A DNA stretch of 64,000 nucleotides. Source: Orlajensenia sp001423545 (GTDB lineage: Bacteria; Actinomycetota; Actinomycetes; Actinomycetales; Microbacteriaceae). The translations under genes and the position numbers were made by a program. The notes below the pieces were generated by a model. It searched no databases and was not told the DNA's origin. It worked only from the letters and a program-made list of their open reading frames with translations. The stretch is from assembly GCA_001423545.1 (NCBI GenBank), contig LMOK01000002.1, positions 992,001 to 1,056,000 on the forward strand, given 5' to 3'. Positions 52,723 through 61,409 of this stretch are shown here, one piece after another. Position 1 is the first letter of the stretch. The number at the start of each line of letters is the position of its first letter.

Positions 52723-53928
52723 TTACGCGCCGAGCACCAGCGCGGTGAGCTGCGAGAGCGGCTCGGAGAGGGCGTTCACCTGGTCGGAGAGCTCCTTGCG
52801 CTGCGCATCCGTCACCGTCGTGTAGTCGACGAAGCCGTCGTCGATGCTGCCGTACTGCGCGAGCAGCGCATCGAGGGCGTCGAACTCGCTCTGGATGTCG
52901 TCGACGAGCTTCTCGCCGTCGTCGCCCTTGCTGCGGGCGATGGCCTCGACGTTGCCGAAGGCCACCTCGGCGCCCTGCACGTTGGCCTGGAAGTCCGTGA
53001 GGTCGGTTCCCGACCACCAGTCCTCCTCGCCGCTGATCTTGCCACTGGCGACCTCGTCGAGCAGGCCGATCGAGCCGTTGCTGATGTCGGCGACGCTGAC
53101 CGTGAAGTCGTCGGCGTTGACGAGGTCGTGCAGCTCCTGCGTGTCGGCGACGAGCCCGGCCGCGAATGCCGTGCGCTCGGCCGTCGTCGACGGTGCCCAG
53201 TCGAGGAAGGCGCTGGTGCCGTCGGAGTTGAGGTCGCCCTGCGCCGGCGGCCAGAGGTCCTTCTCGATGCGGTGGAAGCCGGTCCAGTCGAGGCCCTCCG
53301 CCACGGCGTCGACCTCGCGGTAGTCGATCTTCGGGTCGAGATCGCCGAACGCCTCCGCCGTGGGTTCGATGCGCTCGTAGAAGGCGCGGGTCTGGGCGAA
53401 CAGGCCGCGCGCCGTCTCGTCGTCGCCCGACGCGTACGCCGCGGTGAAGGCGGCGACGGCGGGGATGAGCTCGCCGACCTGCGAGCGGATGTAGGCGATG
53501 TAGTTGGTCACTGCGGCGTCGTTGAGCTCTGCTGCATCGGCGTCGACGGCCGTGGCATCACCGGTGACGGTGAACTCGGCCAGGCCGATGGGGGAGCCGA
53601 TGAGCTGGAACTTGCACGCGGTGTAGTAGGTGCCCGGCTCGAGCTGGGCGACATAGGAGACCGTCTGGCCCGGCGTCACGTTCTCCTTCTCGCCGACGAT
53701 GCGCAGCTTGTCCTCGGCGAGGATCTCGAACTCGTTCACGTCGGTGCCGGTGTTGCTGAGCTCGAACGTGACGGCTCCGGATGCCGTCGTGTCCGTCGCG
53801 ACGTCGCAGGCGTCGTCGGTGATGGCGACGGCGACCGCGGAGCCCCCTGCATTGTTGGGCACGCAGCCCGTGAGGGTGAGGGCGATCAGCCCAGCGCCGG
53901 CCAGGCCGACGGACAGAGTTCTCTTCAT
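52723..53928 (-). CDS. efeO: Iron uptake system lipoprotein EfeO
   Basis: A 401-residue exported lipoprotein (lipobox LTGC, Cys22). Domain 1 (about residues 30-125) is a cupredoxin-like fold with FEILAEDKLRIVGEKENV and the pair of Cys. Domain 2 (about 150-400) is the M75 imelysin-type helical domain with the metal-binding motif HRIEKDLW. It binds ferrous/ferric iron for the EfeU permease. The start is ATG at 53928 with AGGAGA upstream; the long in-frame extension overlaps efeU and is rejected. Confidence 0.94.
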   Translation of the reverse strand: MKRTLSVGLAGAGLIALTLTGCVPNNAGGSAVAVAITDDACDVATDTTASGAVTFELSNTGTDVNEFEILAEDKLRIVGEKENVTPGQTVSYVAQLEPGTYYTACKFQLIGSPIGLAEFTVTGDATAVDADAAELNDAAVTNYIAYIRSQVGELIPAVAAFTAAYASGDDETARGLFAQTRAFYERIEPTAEAFGDLDPKIDYREVDAVAEGLDWTGFHRIEKDLWPPAQGDLNSDGTSAFLDWAPSTTAERTAFAAGLVADTQELHDLVNADDFTVSVADISNGSIGLLDEVASGKISGEEDWWSGTDLTDFQANVQGAEVAFGNVEAIARSKGDDGEKLVDDIQSEFDALDALLAQYGSIDDGFVDYTTVTDAQRKELSDQVNALSEPLSQLTALVLGA

Positions 53929-53968
53929 GGATGGTCTCCTGTGATGGACGTGCTGCTGTGGAAAGGGA

Positions 53969-54856
53969 TCAGGCCGAGCGGGGTGCGGCGCCGCTGTCGG
54001 CGAGGGCGGCCTCCGGAGTACGGATGGCCGTCGGTGCCGGGGCTGCCGGCGCCGTGCGGGTGAAGACCTGCCGCAGGAAGAGCGCGGTGACGATCGAGGC
54101 GTACCCGACCCAGCCGATGACCTGGGCCCAGGTGGGCTCGGGCGTGAAGTTGAACACGCCCCCGAGGATTGTGCCGTACCAGCTCGAGGGCGGGATGGCG
54201 CCGGCCAGGCTGTACGCGGGCTGGCCCCATCCGGGGATGACGCCCGCCTCCTGCAGGTCGCCGATGCCGTAGGCGAAGACACCGGCGGCGACGAGGATGA
54301 GGAACAGGCCGGTCCAGGTGAAGAAGCGCGACAGGTTGATGCGGATGAGTCCGCGGTAGATCAGGTACGAGATGGCCACGGCGCTGACGATGCCGAGCAC
54401 GGCGCCGATCGTGGCGATTCCGGCGTCGCCGCTCGAGTTCACGGTCGCCCACACGAACAGGGCGGTCTCGATGCCCTCGCGGCCGACACTGAGGAAGCCG
54501 AGGACCACGATGCCGGATGCCGCGCCGGTGAGGGCGACGTCGAGCTTGGACTGCAGGTCGTGCTTCAGTCCGCGGGCGTGGTTGCCCATCCAGAAGATCA
54601 TCCAGGTGACGAGGGCGACCGCGAGGATCGACAGTGTGCCGCCGAGGATCTCCTGGGCCTGGAAGCTCAGGCCGTACGGGCCCCACGTGAGGATCGCGCC
54701 GACGCCGAGTGACAGCACGACGGCGAAGCCGATCCCGAACCAGAGCCGCGGGAGCACGTCGCGACGGCCGAGCTTCGAGAGGTACGCCACGAGGATGCCG
54801 ACGATGAGTCCGGCTTCGAGGCCTTCACGCAGGCCGATGAGAAAGTTTGCGAGCAC
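53969..54856 (-). CDS. efeU: Ferrous iron permease EfeU (FTR1 family)
   Basis: A 295-residue membrane protein with about seven helices. It carries the two iron-binding motifs of the FTR1 family, REGLE (residues 10-14) and REGIE in the middle (SVGREGIETALFVW). The start is GTG at 54856, giving MLANFLIGLREGLEAGL, which places the first motif correctly. A DtxR/IdeR-type box lies 34-52 bases upstream, so iron probably represses the operon. Order is efeU, efeO, efeB. Confidence 0.94.
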   Translation of the reverse strand: MLANFLIGLREGLEAGLIVGILVAYLSKLGRRDVLPRLWFGIGFAVVLSLGVGAILTWGPYGLSFQAQEILGGTLSILAVALVTWMIFWMGNHARGLKHDLQSKLDVALTGAASGIVVLGFLSVGREGIETALFVWATVNSSGDAGIATIGAVLGIVSAVAISYLIYRGLIRINLSRFFTWTGLFLILVAAGVFAYGIGDLQEAGVIPGWGQPAYSLAGAIPPSSWYGTILGGVFNFTPEPTWAQVIGWVGYASIVTALFLRQVFTRTAPAAPAPTAIRTPEAALADSGAAPRSA

Positions 54857-54889
54857 GCTGATTCCGAGGGGAGCAGGAGAGAGGGGGAG

Positions 54890-54908
54890 GATGGTAAGGC
54901 TTACCTAA
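54890..54908. promoter_or_regulatory. DtxR/IdeR-type iron box
   Basis: GGTAAGGCTTACCTAA (54893-54908) matches the iron box consensus GGTTAGGCTAACCTAA at 14 of 16 positions. It is placed in the efeU promoter region, with nothing comparable on the other side. Confidence 0.75.
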
Positions 54909-55024
54909 CCGGCTTCGACTCTAACCCGCGCTTCCGATGGTGTCCAGCCCGGGTCCTGTCCACCCGGCTTAGAATCCATCCTGGGCGTACGCCCACGATG
55001 AACTTCCAGGGGAACGGGGCAGCC

Positions 55025-55984
55025 ATGGCGAATCGAGCGGATCGAGCCGTGTTCGTCTTCCCCGACGCCCGCTCCGCCGTCGCCGTCGCTGGCGGGACCA
55101 TGGCCCGTGTGGTCGAGGAGGGCGGCACGTCCACGCTCATCACGGCCCTGCCTCTCTCGGCGGGCGAACTCGACGCCCTCGCCCGTCTCACCGGCGGCGA
55201 CCACGTCGTCGCGACGGGTCCGAGCGATGTCGTCGACGTGGCGGAGAGCCGTGCCGCGACGGTGCTGATCGCGCCCGGGGTCGCGACGCCGGCCGCCTCG
55301 GCCGTGGCGCGCGCCGCCGGAGATGCCGCGCTGCTCCTCGGGGTTCCCCTGTACCGGGTGACGGATGCCGCTGCCCCCGACGGCCCGGTCCCCGATGACC
55401 GCCTGCCTGCCCGCCGCATCGACGTCGGGCTGCAGCGCGACGCCAAGCTCGACGCCCTGGCCGTGCTGGGTGGCGCGACGGCAGCCACCACCGCAGCGGC
55501 CGGCGCGCCCACCGAGAGCTTCGAGAGGGTCGAGGAGCGCACGTCCGGGCCGAGCGCTGCTCCCGGGAGAGCGGCATCCGTCACCGAGACCAGCACCCTC
55601 GGCAACCGTCTCGGCACGGCCGCTCTCGCCTTCGTCATCGGCGTCGTGTTCGGAGCGATCGGTACCGTCGCCCACACGACAACGGTCTCCGTCGCCGGCA
55701 TCGACATCCCCATCGGGCTGATCCTCTCCGTCATCGCGGTGGTCTCGCTGCTCGTGGGTCTGCGCCTCGTGATCCACGACAAGCTCGTGGTCGGTGCCTG
55801 CGCCGTCGGGGTCATCGGCATCGTGGCCCTGTTCACCCTTCCGAGTACCGGCGGTTCCGTCCTCATCCCGCAGGGGATCGCCAGCGTCATCTGGACCGTG
55901 ACACCGGCGTTCACCGCGGCTCTGGTGCTGGCCTGGCCGTCGCTCCCACCGCGCGCCGAGCGCCAGCATCGCGCGACAGCGTGA
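55025..55984 (+). CDS. Membrane protein with degenerate PIG-L-like domain and DUF6113-type C-terminus
   Basis: A 319-residue protein. The N-terminal half (about residues 8-120) looks like a PIG-L/MshB-type deacetylase without its metal site: VFVFPDARSAVAVAGGTMAR occupies the place of the HPDDE motif, and the later HPDH motif is also absent. The C-terminal half (about 190-310) has four to five membrane helices starting FVIGVVFGAIGTVAHTTT and resembles DUF6113. An intact MshB in the mycothiol pathway uses both zinc motifs, so this protein is probably not catalytic. The start is ATG at 55025, with GGGGAACGGGG upstream. It precedes fdxA by 91 bases. Confidence 0.7.
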   Translation: MANRADRAVFVFPDARSAVAVAGGTMARVVEEGGTSTLITALPLSAGELDALARLTGGDHVVATGPSDVVDVAESRAATVLIAPGVATPAASAVARAAGDAALLLGVPLYRVTDAAAPDGPVPDDRLPARRIDVGLQRDAKLDALAVLGGATAATTAAAGAPTESFERVEERTSGPSAAPGRAASVTETSTLGNRLGTAALAFVIGVVFGAIGTVAHTTTVSVAGIDIPIGLILSVIAVVSLLVGLRLVIHDKLVVGACAVGVIGIVALFTLPSTGGSVLIPQGIASVIWTVTPAFTAALVLAWPSLPPRAERQHRATA

Positions 55985-56075
55985 CGTGTCGCCTCGCGCG
56001 GGACGGCGGCCCTGCCGCGACTCCCGTTCGGGTTGCGTAGACTTGCCCGTACGCCGTTGAAGGGACTCCTGCACC

Positions 56076-56396
56076 GTGACCTATGTGATCGCTCTTCCCT
56101 GCGTGGACGTCAAGGACCGCGCCTGCATCGACGAATGCCCCGTCGACTGCATCTACGAGGGCGAACGCTCGCTGTACATCCACCCCGACGAGTGCGTGGA
56201 CTGCGGAGCCTGCGAGCCGGTCTGCCCCGTCGAGGCGATCTACTACGAGGACGACCTGCCCGAGCAGTGGGCCGACTACTACAAGGCCAACGTCGAGTTC
56301 TTCGACGACATCGGATCTCCCGGTGGAGCGGCCAAGATCGGTGTGATCCCCAAGGACCACCCCGTCATCATGGCTCTGCCGCCCCAGGCCCACTAG
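56076..56396 (+). CDS. fdxA: Ferredoxin, 7Fe-8S type
   Basis: A 106-residue electron carrier. It starts TYVIALPCVDVKDRACIDECP, with the cysteine pattern of a [3Fe-4S] plus [4Fe-4S] ferredoxin: CIDECPVDC and CVDCGACEPVCP are both present. The C-terminal half (QWADYYKANVEFFDDIGSPGG) is typical of actinobacterial FdxA. The start is GTG at 56076. A -10-like TAGACT is at 56038-56043. dapC follows after 13 bases, a common actinobacterial pair. Confidence 0.95.
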   Translation: MTYVIALPCVDVKDRACIDECPVDCIYEGERSLYIHPDECVDCGACEPVCPVEAIYYEDDLPEQWADYYKANVEFFDDIGSPGGAAKIGVIPKDHPVIMALPPQAH

Positions 56397-56409
56397 AGCC
56401 GGCGTCCGC

Positions 56410-57513
56410 GTGCTGAAGCCGCTGCCCGACTACCCCTGGGAGTCCATGGCGCCGTTCGCCGAACGAGCACGTCGTCATGCCGACGGGATCGTCGACCTGT
56501 CGATCGGGTCACCGGTCGATCCGACTCCCGCCGTCATCCGCGATGCCCTCTCCGCGGCGACGGATGCCCACGCCTACCCGCTCACGGTCGGCACCCCGGC
56601 GCTGCGTCAGGCCATCATCGACTGGTTCGAGCGTCGCCGCGGGGTCACCGGGCTGACCGAACGCAATGTCCTGCCGACGATCGGTTCGAAGGAACTCGTC
56701 GCGCTGCTGCCGTTCATGCTCGGCGTCGCCGAGGGTGATGTGGTGGTGCACCCGCGGGCCGCGTACCCGACCTACGCCATCGGCGCCGCGCTGGCGGGGG
56801 CCGAGGCTCTCGCCTCCGACGACCCGGCCGAGTGGCCGGAGGGCACGAAGCTCATCTGGCTCAATTCCCCAGGCAACCCCGACGGCCGGGTGCTCACCGT
56901 CGAAGCCCTGCAGGTCGCCGTCGCCCGAGCGCGCGAACTCGGCGCCGTGATCGTGAGCGACGAGTGCTACGCCGAGCTCGGCTGGGACGCCCCGTGGAGC
57001 GACGAGCGCATCCCGAGCATCCTCGACCCGCGGGTGATCGGGCAGAACCGCCGCGGAACCCTCGCCATCTACTCGCTCAGCAAGCAGTCCAACATGGCCG
57101 GCTACCGAGCGGCCTTCGTGGCGGGATGCGGCGACATCGTCGCGCAGCTCACCACCGTGCGCAAGCACGCGGGCCTCATGGTGCCGGCACCCCTGCAGGA
57201 GGCGATGGTGGCCGCCCTCGGAGACGACGAGCACGTCGACCATCAGCGCGAGCTCTATCGGGCCCGTCGGGCCGTGCTGCTGCCAGCGGTGCAGGCAGCG
57301 GGCTTCCGCGTCGATGCCAGCGAGGCCGGCCTCTACCTCTGGGCGACCGAGGGTCGCGACGCGTGGGAGAGCATCGACAGGCTCGCCGACCTCGGAATCC
57401 TGGCCGGTCCCGGCCACTTCTACGGCGACATCTACCCCGAGCACGTGCGCTTCTCGCTCACGGCGACGGATAAGCGCATCGCGGCTGCGGCCCAGCGCCT
57501 CTCCGCTCGCTGA
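56410..57513 (+). CDS. dapC: Succinyldiaminopimelate transaminase
   Basis: A 367-residue class I/II aminotransferase of the lysine/diaminopimelate pathway, making N-succinyl-LL-diaminopimelate from the keto acid. It shows IVDLSIGSPVDPTPAVI, AYPLTVGTPALRQAI, NSPGNPDGRV, SDECYAELGW and the PLP lysine in SLSKQSNMAGYR. Position directly after fdxA is the usual actinobacterial order for dapC. The start is GTG at 56410. A hairpin of GCATCCGT/ACGGATGC follows. Confidence 0.93.
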   Translation: MLKPLPDYPWESMAPFAERARRHADGIVDLSIGSPVDPTPAVIRDALSAATDAHAYPLTVGTPALRQAIIDWFERRRGVTGLTERNVLPTIGSKELVALLPFMLGVAEGDVVVHPRAAYPTYAIGAALAGAEALASDDPAEWPEGTKLIWLNSPGNPDGRVLTVEALQVAVARARELGAVIVSDECYAELGWDAPWSDERIPSILDPRVIGQNRRGTLAIYSLSKQSNMAGYRAAFVAGCGDIVAQLTTVRKHAGLMVPAPLQEAMVAALGDDEHVDHQRELYRARRAVLLPAVQAAGFRVDASEAGLYLWATEGRDAWESIDRLADLGILAGPGHFYGDIYPEHVRFSLTATDKRIAAAAQRLSAR

Positions 57514-57527
57514 GGGCCCGCCCTGTC

Positions 57528-57545
57528 GCATCCGTCAACGGATGC
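57528..57545 (+). terminator. Hairpin made of paired GGATGC heptamer cores
   Basis: GCATCCGT (57528-57535) and ACGGATGC (57538-57545) pair around CA, 15 bases after the dapC stop. The loop is tight, but the stem is perfect. The rest of the 158-base gap before gltA shows no clear -35/-10. Confidence 0.6.
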
Positions 57546-57671
57546 CGCCCCGCTTTGGCCGATGCGACAGTATGCCGCCGTGCCGATTAGGCTGTATGCG
57601 GGGTTCTCACGGGTGCTTCACAGAGCACTGTCGTGTTCCCCGCCATGATCTTCAAGCGCTCAGGAGGCGAT

Positions 57672-58973
57672 GTGGGCAACGAGGCACTGGACGGCCAGTC
57701 ACAGAAGGCTGTACTCAGCTACCCGGGCGGTCAGGCCGAGTTCCCGATCCTGCCGAGTGCAGACGGGGCATCGAGCATCGACTTCTCGACGCTGACGAAG
57801 CAGACCGGCCTGACGAGCCTCGACTACGGGTTCGTGAACACCGCGGCCACCAAGTCGGCGATCACCTACATCGACGGCGACGCGGGCATCCTCCGCTACC
57901 GCGGTTACCCGATCGAGCAGGTCGCGAAGAACGCCACCTTCCTCGAGACGGCCTGGCTCCTCATCTACGGGGAGCTGCCGACGGCGAGCGAGCTGAGCGA
58001 CTTCGACAACCGCATCCGTCGCCACACGCTCCTGCACGAGGACCTCAAGAAGTTCTTCGGCGCGCTCCCTCACGACGCCCACCCGATGTCGGTGCTGTCG
58101 AGCGGCGTCTCGGCACTGTCGACCTACTACCAGGACTCGCTGAACCCGAAGAACCCCGAGCACGTCGAGCTCGCCACGGTGCGCCTGCTCGCGAAGCTCC
58201 CGGTGATGGCGGCGTACGCCCACAAGAAGTCGATCGGCCAGGCCTTCCTGTACCCCGACAACTCGCTGAGCTTCGTCGAGAACTTCCTCAAGCTCAACTT
58301 CGGAAACCTCGCCGAGATCTACGAGGTGAACCCCGTGGTCTCGCAGGCCCTCGAGCGACTGCTCATCCTGCACGAGGACCATGAGCAGAACGCCTCGACC
58401 TCGACGGTGCGCCTGGTCGGCTCGACCGAGGCCAACCTGTTCGCCTCGGTCTCGGCAGGCATCAACGCCCTCTTCGGCCCCCTGCACGGCGGCGCCAACG
58501 AGGCTGTCCTCACGATGCTGGCCGAGATCCGCGACTCCGGCGAGGGCGTGGCACGGTACGTGGAGCGGGTGAAGAACAAGGAGGCCGGAGTGCGCCTCAT
58601 GGGCTTCGGCCACCGCGTCTACAAGAACTACGACCCGCGCGCCAAGTTGGTCAAGGAGAGCGCGGATGCCGTGCTCGAAGCTCTCGGAGTGCAGGACCCG
58701 CTGCTCGACATCGCGAAGGAGCTCGAGCAGATCGCACTCGAGGACGACTACTTCAAGGAGCGGAGGCTCTACCCCAACGTCGACTTCTACACCGGCGTCA
58801 TCTACAAGGCGATGGGCTTCCCGACGCGGATGTTCACGGTGCTCTTCGCCATCGGTCGTCTTCCCGGCTGGATCGGCCACTGGCGCGAGATGAACGAGGA
58901 CCCGCAGACGAAGATCGGCCGCCCGCAGCAGCTCTACACGGGTTCGGTCGAGCGTGACTGGCCCGTGCGCTGA
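57672..58973 (+). CDS. gltA: Citrate synthase
   Basis: A 433-residue type II citrate synthase condensing oxaloacetate and acetyl-CoA. Motifs are ITYIDGDAGILRYRGYPIEQ, LHGGANEAVL with a catalytic histidine, GFGHRVYKNYDPRAK, and the catalytic aspartate in LYPNVDFYTGV. The start is GTG at 57672 (MGNEALDGQS) with AGGAGG 5 bases away; the frame runs up to 57633 but that part lacks a ribosome site. Confidence 0.97.
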   Translation: MGNEALDGQSQKAVLSYPGGQAEFPILPSADGASSIDFSTLTKQTGLTSLDYGFVNTAATKSAITYIDGDAGILRYRGYPIEQVAKNATFLETAWLLIYGELPTASELSDFDNRIRRHTLLHEDLKKFFGALPHDAHPMSVLSSGVSALSTYYQDSLNPKNPEHVELATVRLLAKLPVMAAYAHKKSIGQAFLYPDNSLSFVENFLKLNFGNLAEIYEVNPVVSQALERLLILHEDHEQNASTSTVRLVGSTEANLFASVSAGINALFGPLHGGANEAVLTMLAEIRDSGEGVARYVERVKNKEAGVRLMGFGHRVYKNYDPRAKLVKESADAVLEALGVQDPLLDIAKELEQIALEDDYFKERRLYPNVDFYTGVIYKAMGFPTRMFTVLFAIGRLPGWIGHWREMNEDPQTKIGRPQQLYTGSVERDWPVR

Positions 58974-59004
58974 TCCACTCGCCAGTCCAGGAGACGAGAA
59001 CACC

Positions 59005-59631
59005 ATGCCCCAGCTGATCACCGAGGACGACCTCCAGAAGCTCGACGAGAGCTATGAGGAGATCCTGGACCTTCCCGACGACCTCGCCGAGGCCGGGGAC
59101 GAGATCCCGCTCTCTCCCGACGAGCACCGCGAGATGGCCGACGTCATCGAGGCGTGGGCCACGGACACGGCCGCCTACACCCTCGGCGGCGAGCTCACCG
59201 CTCCGCTGCTGCTGCTCATCGCGGCCGAGCACCGGCACGCGGCCGGCGACACCGAGCACGCGCACAGGCTGGCCGGCCAGGCACGCGACCATGCCGATGC
59301 CGAGCCGTTCGAGGCGCACCCCACCTTCATCGAGTTCGCCCTCGTCGCCGGAGACGGCGAGACGGCTGCAGCCCTCGCGGCCGAGGTGCTCGATGCCCGC
59401 CCCGTCGATCTGGCCTTCTACACGATGATCGGCGAGTCCTACGAGGACAACGGCGACGAGACCACCGCAGAGCGCTGGTACACCCTCGGCCTCGAGATGA
59501 TGGCGAGCACGGAGAACACCGACGACCCGGAGTACCTGGGGCTTCTCATCAGCCGCTCCATGCTGCGTCGCGACCTGGGACTGCCCCTCGACGACTTCGA
59601 TCAGCAGCTCGAGCGTTTCACCGAGGACTGA
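59005..59631 (+). CDS. Helical-repeat (TPR-like) protein of unknown function
   Basis: A 208-residue acidic soluble protein. It contains LLLIAAEHRHAAGDTEHAHRLAG and YTMIGESYEDNGDETTAERWY, which read like TPR helix pairs. It has no signal peptide. The start is ATG at 59005 with CCAGGAGA upstream, 32 bases after gltA, so the two may be co-transcribed. I do not recognise a specific family. Confidence 0.7.
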   Translation: MPQLITEDDLQKLDESYEEILDLPDDLAEAGDEIPLSPDEHREMADVIEAWATDTAAYTLGGELTAPLLLLIAAEHRHAAGDTEHAHRLAGQARDHADAEPFEAHPTFIEFALVAGDGETAAALAAEVLDARPVDLAFYTMIGESYEDNGDETTAERWYTLGLEMMASTENTDDPEYLGLLISRSMLRRDLGLPLDDFDQQLERFTED

Positions 59632-59691
59632 GCTCCAGTCCTTCCGGGCGGGCCCACTGGGCACGGCCGGATCTCGGGCGATTCGTCCGGC

Positions 59692-61305
59692 TCAGCCTGC
59701 GCGGGCTGTCTTCGGCGTGCGCTCCGGCACCGCAGACGGAATCCCCCGCGAGAACAGCAGGGACAGGACCGCTATGACGATCAGCCCGAAGAAGGCGACG
59801 CGGAGCGACGACACCTGGGCCGCGCTGTAGATCGTCGTGAGGCTCGCGGCATCCGTCGTCGACAGGCCGGCCTCCACTGCCACTGAGTCGACCGTTGATG
59901 CCGGGATGATCTCCACACCGTTCTGGGTCTGCTCCGCGATGGTGCTCTTCACGTCGGGCGGAAGGTCGCTGTCGACGACGCCCGCCGCGAACGACGTCGA
60001 CAGCGCGCCGATGAGCACCGAGCCGATGAGTGCGGTTCCGAGCGACGAGCCGAGGTTCTGGAACACTCCCTGCAGCCCGCCCACCTCGCTGGTCTGCTCG
60101 GCCGGCACGCTCGACATGTTGACGTTTCCGAGCTGGGAGGCGAGCAGGCCGAGGGCTGAACCCGCCGTGAACATTCCGATGCCGAAGATGACGCTGCGGA
60201 GGTCGTCCGAGACCGAGGCGAGCAGGACGACGGCGCTCACGACGAGGATCACCTGGCCAGTGCGCACGATGCGCCGGGGAGACCAGCGCTTCGAGAGCAC
60301 GGTTCCGAAGAACGAGAAGATGATGAGAGAGATCGACAGTGGGAAGATCTTGATCCCGGTCTCGAGGGCGTCGAGGCCCAGTGTCATCTGCAGGTAGACG
60401 GGCACCATGAAGAAGAGGCCTGCTGTGATGGCGTACTGGGCGCCGAGAACCGAGAGACCGCTGCGCAACTGGGTGATCGAGAACATCGAGACCTGCAGCA
60501 GCGGCGGTCGGCCGGCGTCGACGAGGTGCCGCTGACGGACGAAGAAGGCCCAGATCAGGAGCGCGGCGATGAGGATCAGCCAGGCCGAGGGCGAGATGCC
60601 GAACGGCGCGATCGGCACGCCGTTGATCTCCGGGGGAGTGAGCGGGATGATCCAGCCCCACACCTTGGTCTGGAGCAGTCCGAGGACGAGGAGCACCAGG
60701 CCGGCGGCGGAGAGCAGCACGCTCGCGATGTCGATGCGCACCGCGCGCGGAGGAGTGGCATCCGTGATCACCCGGGCGAAGAGCACGACGACGGCCATGA
60801 TGACCACTTCGGCCACGAAGACGTAGCGCCAGCTGAAGTAGGTCGTGACGAAACCGCCGATGAGCGGGCCGGCAGCGACGGCGGCACCCGAGACGGCGCC
60901 GATGACGGCGTAGGCGGTCACGCGAGCGGCGCCGGTGTAGTTGTCGGCGATGAGCGCGGCGATGGCGGGGATGACGAGCACGGCACCGAGGCCCTCGATC
61001 ACCGACCAGCCGAGGAACAGGATGCCGATGTTCGGCGCGATCGCCGTGGTGAGGGAGCCCACGGCGTAGATGATGGAGCCCACCACGAACGCCCGCCGAC
61101 GACCCCAGACATCACCGAGCTTGGCGCCCAGCAGCATGACGGACGCCATGGTGAGCGTGTAGAACGTGATGGCGGCCTGCATCGCCGAGACCGTGGTGTC
61201 GAGGTCGACCACCACAGTCGAGATGGAGACGTTCATGACGGTGCCGTCGAGTACCATGACGAACTGAGCAGCACCGAGGATGATCACGACGGACCACTTC
61301 TTCAC
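59692..61305 (-). CDS. DHA2 family MFS exporter
   Basis: A 537-residue drug:H+ antiporter-2 type transporter with about 14 helices. It starts KKWSVVIILGAAQFVMVLDGT and has the loop GAKLGDVWGRRRAFVVG and motif C-like GPLIGGFVTTYFSWRYVF. A soluble loop with VDSDLPPDVKST and a last helix lie near the C-terminus. It differs clearly from the other DHA2 gene at 28190. The start is GTG at 61305; the longer frame to 61788 passes into the acylase gene's antisense. The substrate is unknown. Confidence 0.9.
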   Translation of the reverse strand: MKKWSVVIILGAAQFVMVLDGTVMNVSISTVVVDLDTTVSAMQAAITFYTLTMASVMLLGAKLGDVWGRRRAFVVGSIIYAVGSLTTAIAPNIGILFLGWSVIEGLGAVLVIPAIAALIADNYTGAARVTAYAVIGAVSGAAVAAGPLIGGFVTTYFSWRYVFVAEVVIMAVVVLFARVITDATPPRAVRIDIASVLLSAAGLVLLVLGLLQTKVWGWIIPLTPPEINGVPIAPFGISPSAWLILIAALLIWAFFVRQRHLVDAGRPPLLQVSMFSITQLRSGLSVLGAQYAITAGLFFMVPVYLQMTLGLDALETGIKIFPLSISLIIFSFFGTVLSKRWSPRRIVRTGQVILVVSAVVLLASVSDDLRSVIFGIGMFTAGSALGLLASQLGNVNMSSVPAEQTSEVGGLQGVFQNLGSSLGTALIGSVLIGALSTSFAAGVVDSDLPPDVKSTIAEQTQNGVEIIPASTVDSVAVEAGLSTTDAASLTTIYSAAQVSSLRVAFFGLIVIAVLSLLFSRGIPSAVPERTPKTARAG

Positions 61306-61409
61306 GAACCGTACCTGGCTTCCCGAGCTGGCGCTCCCGGTCAGTATGGCAGCGCCGGACGGCACGAAAGGACATCGGAGGACCGCGCGTCCTCGCGCCT
61401 GCGGAGGCG

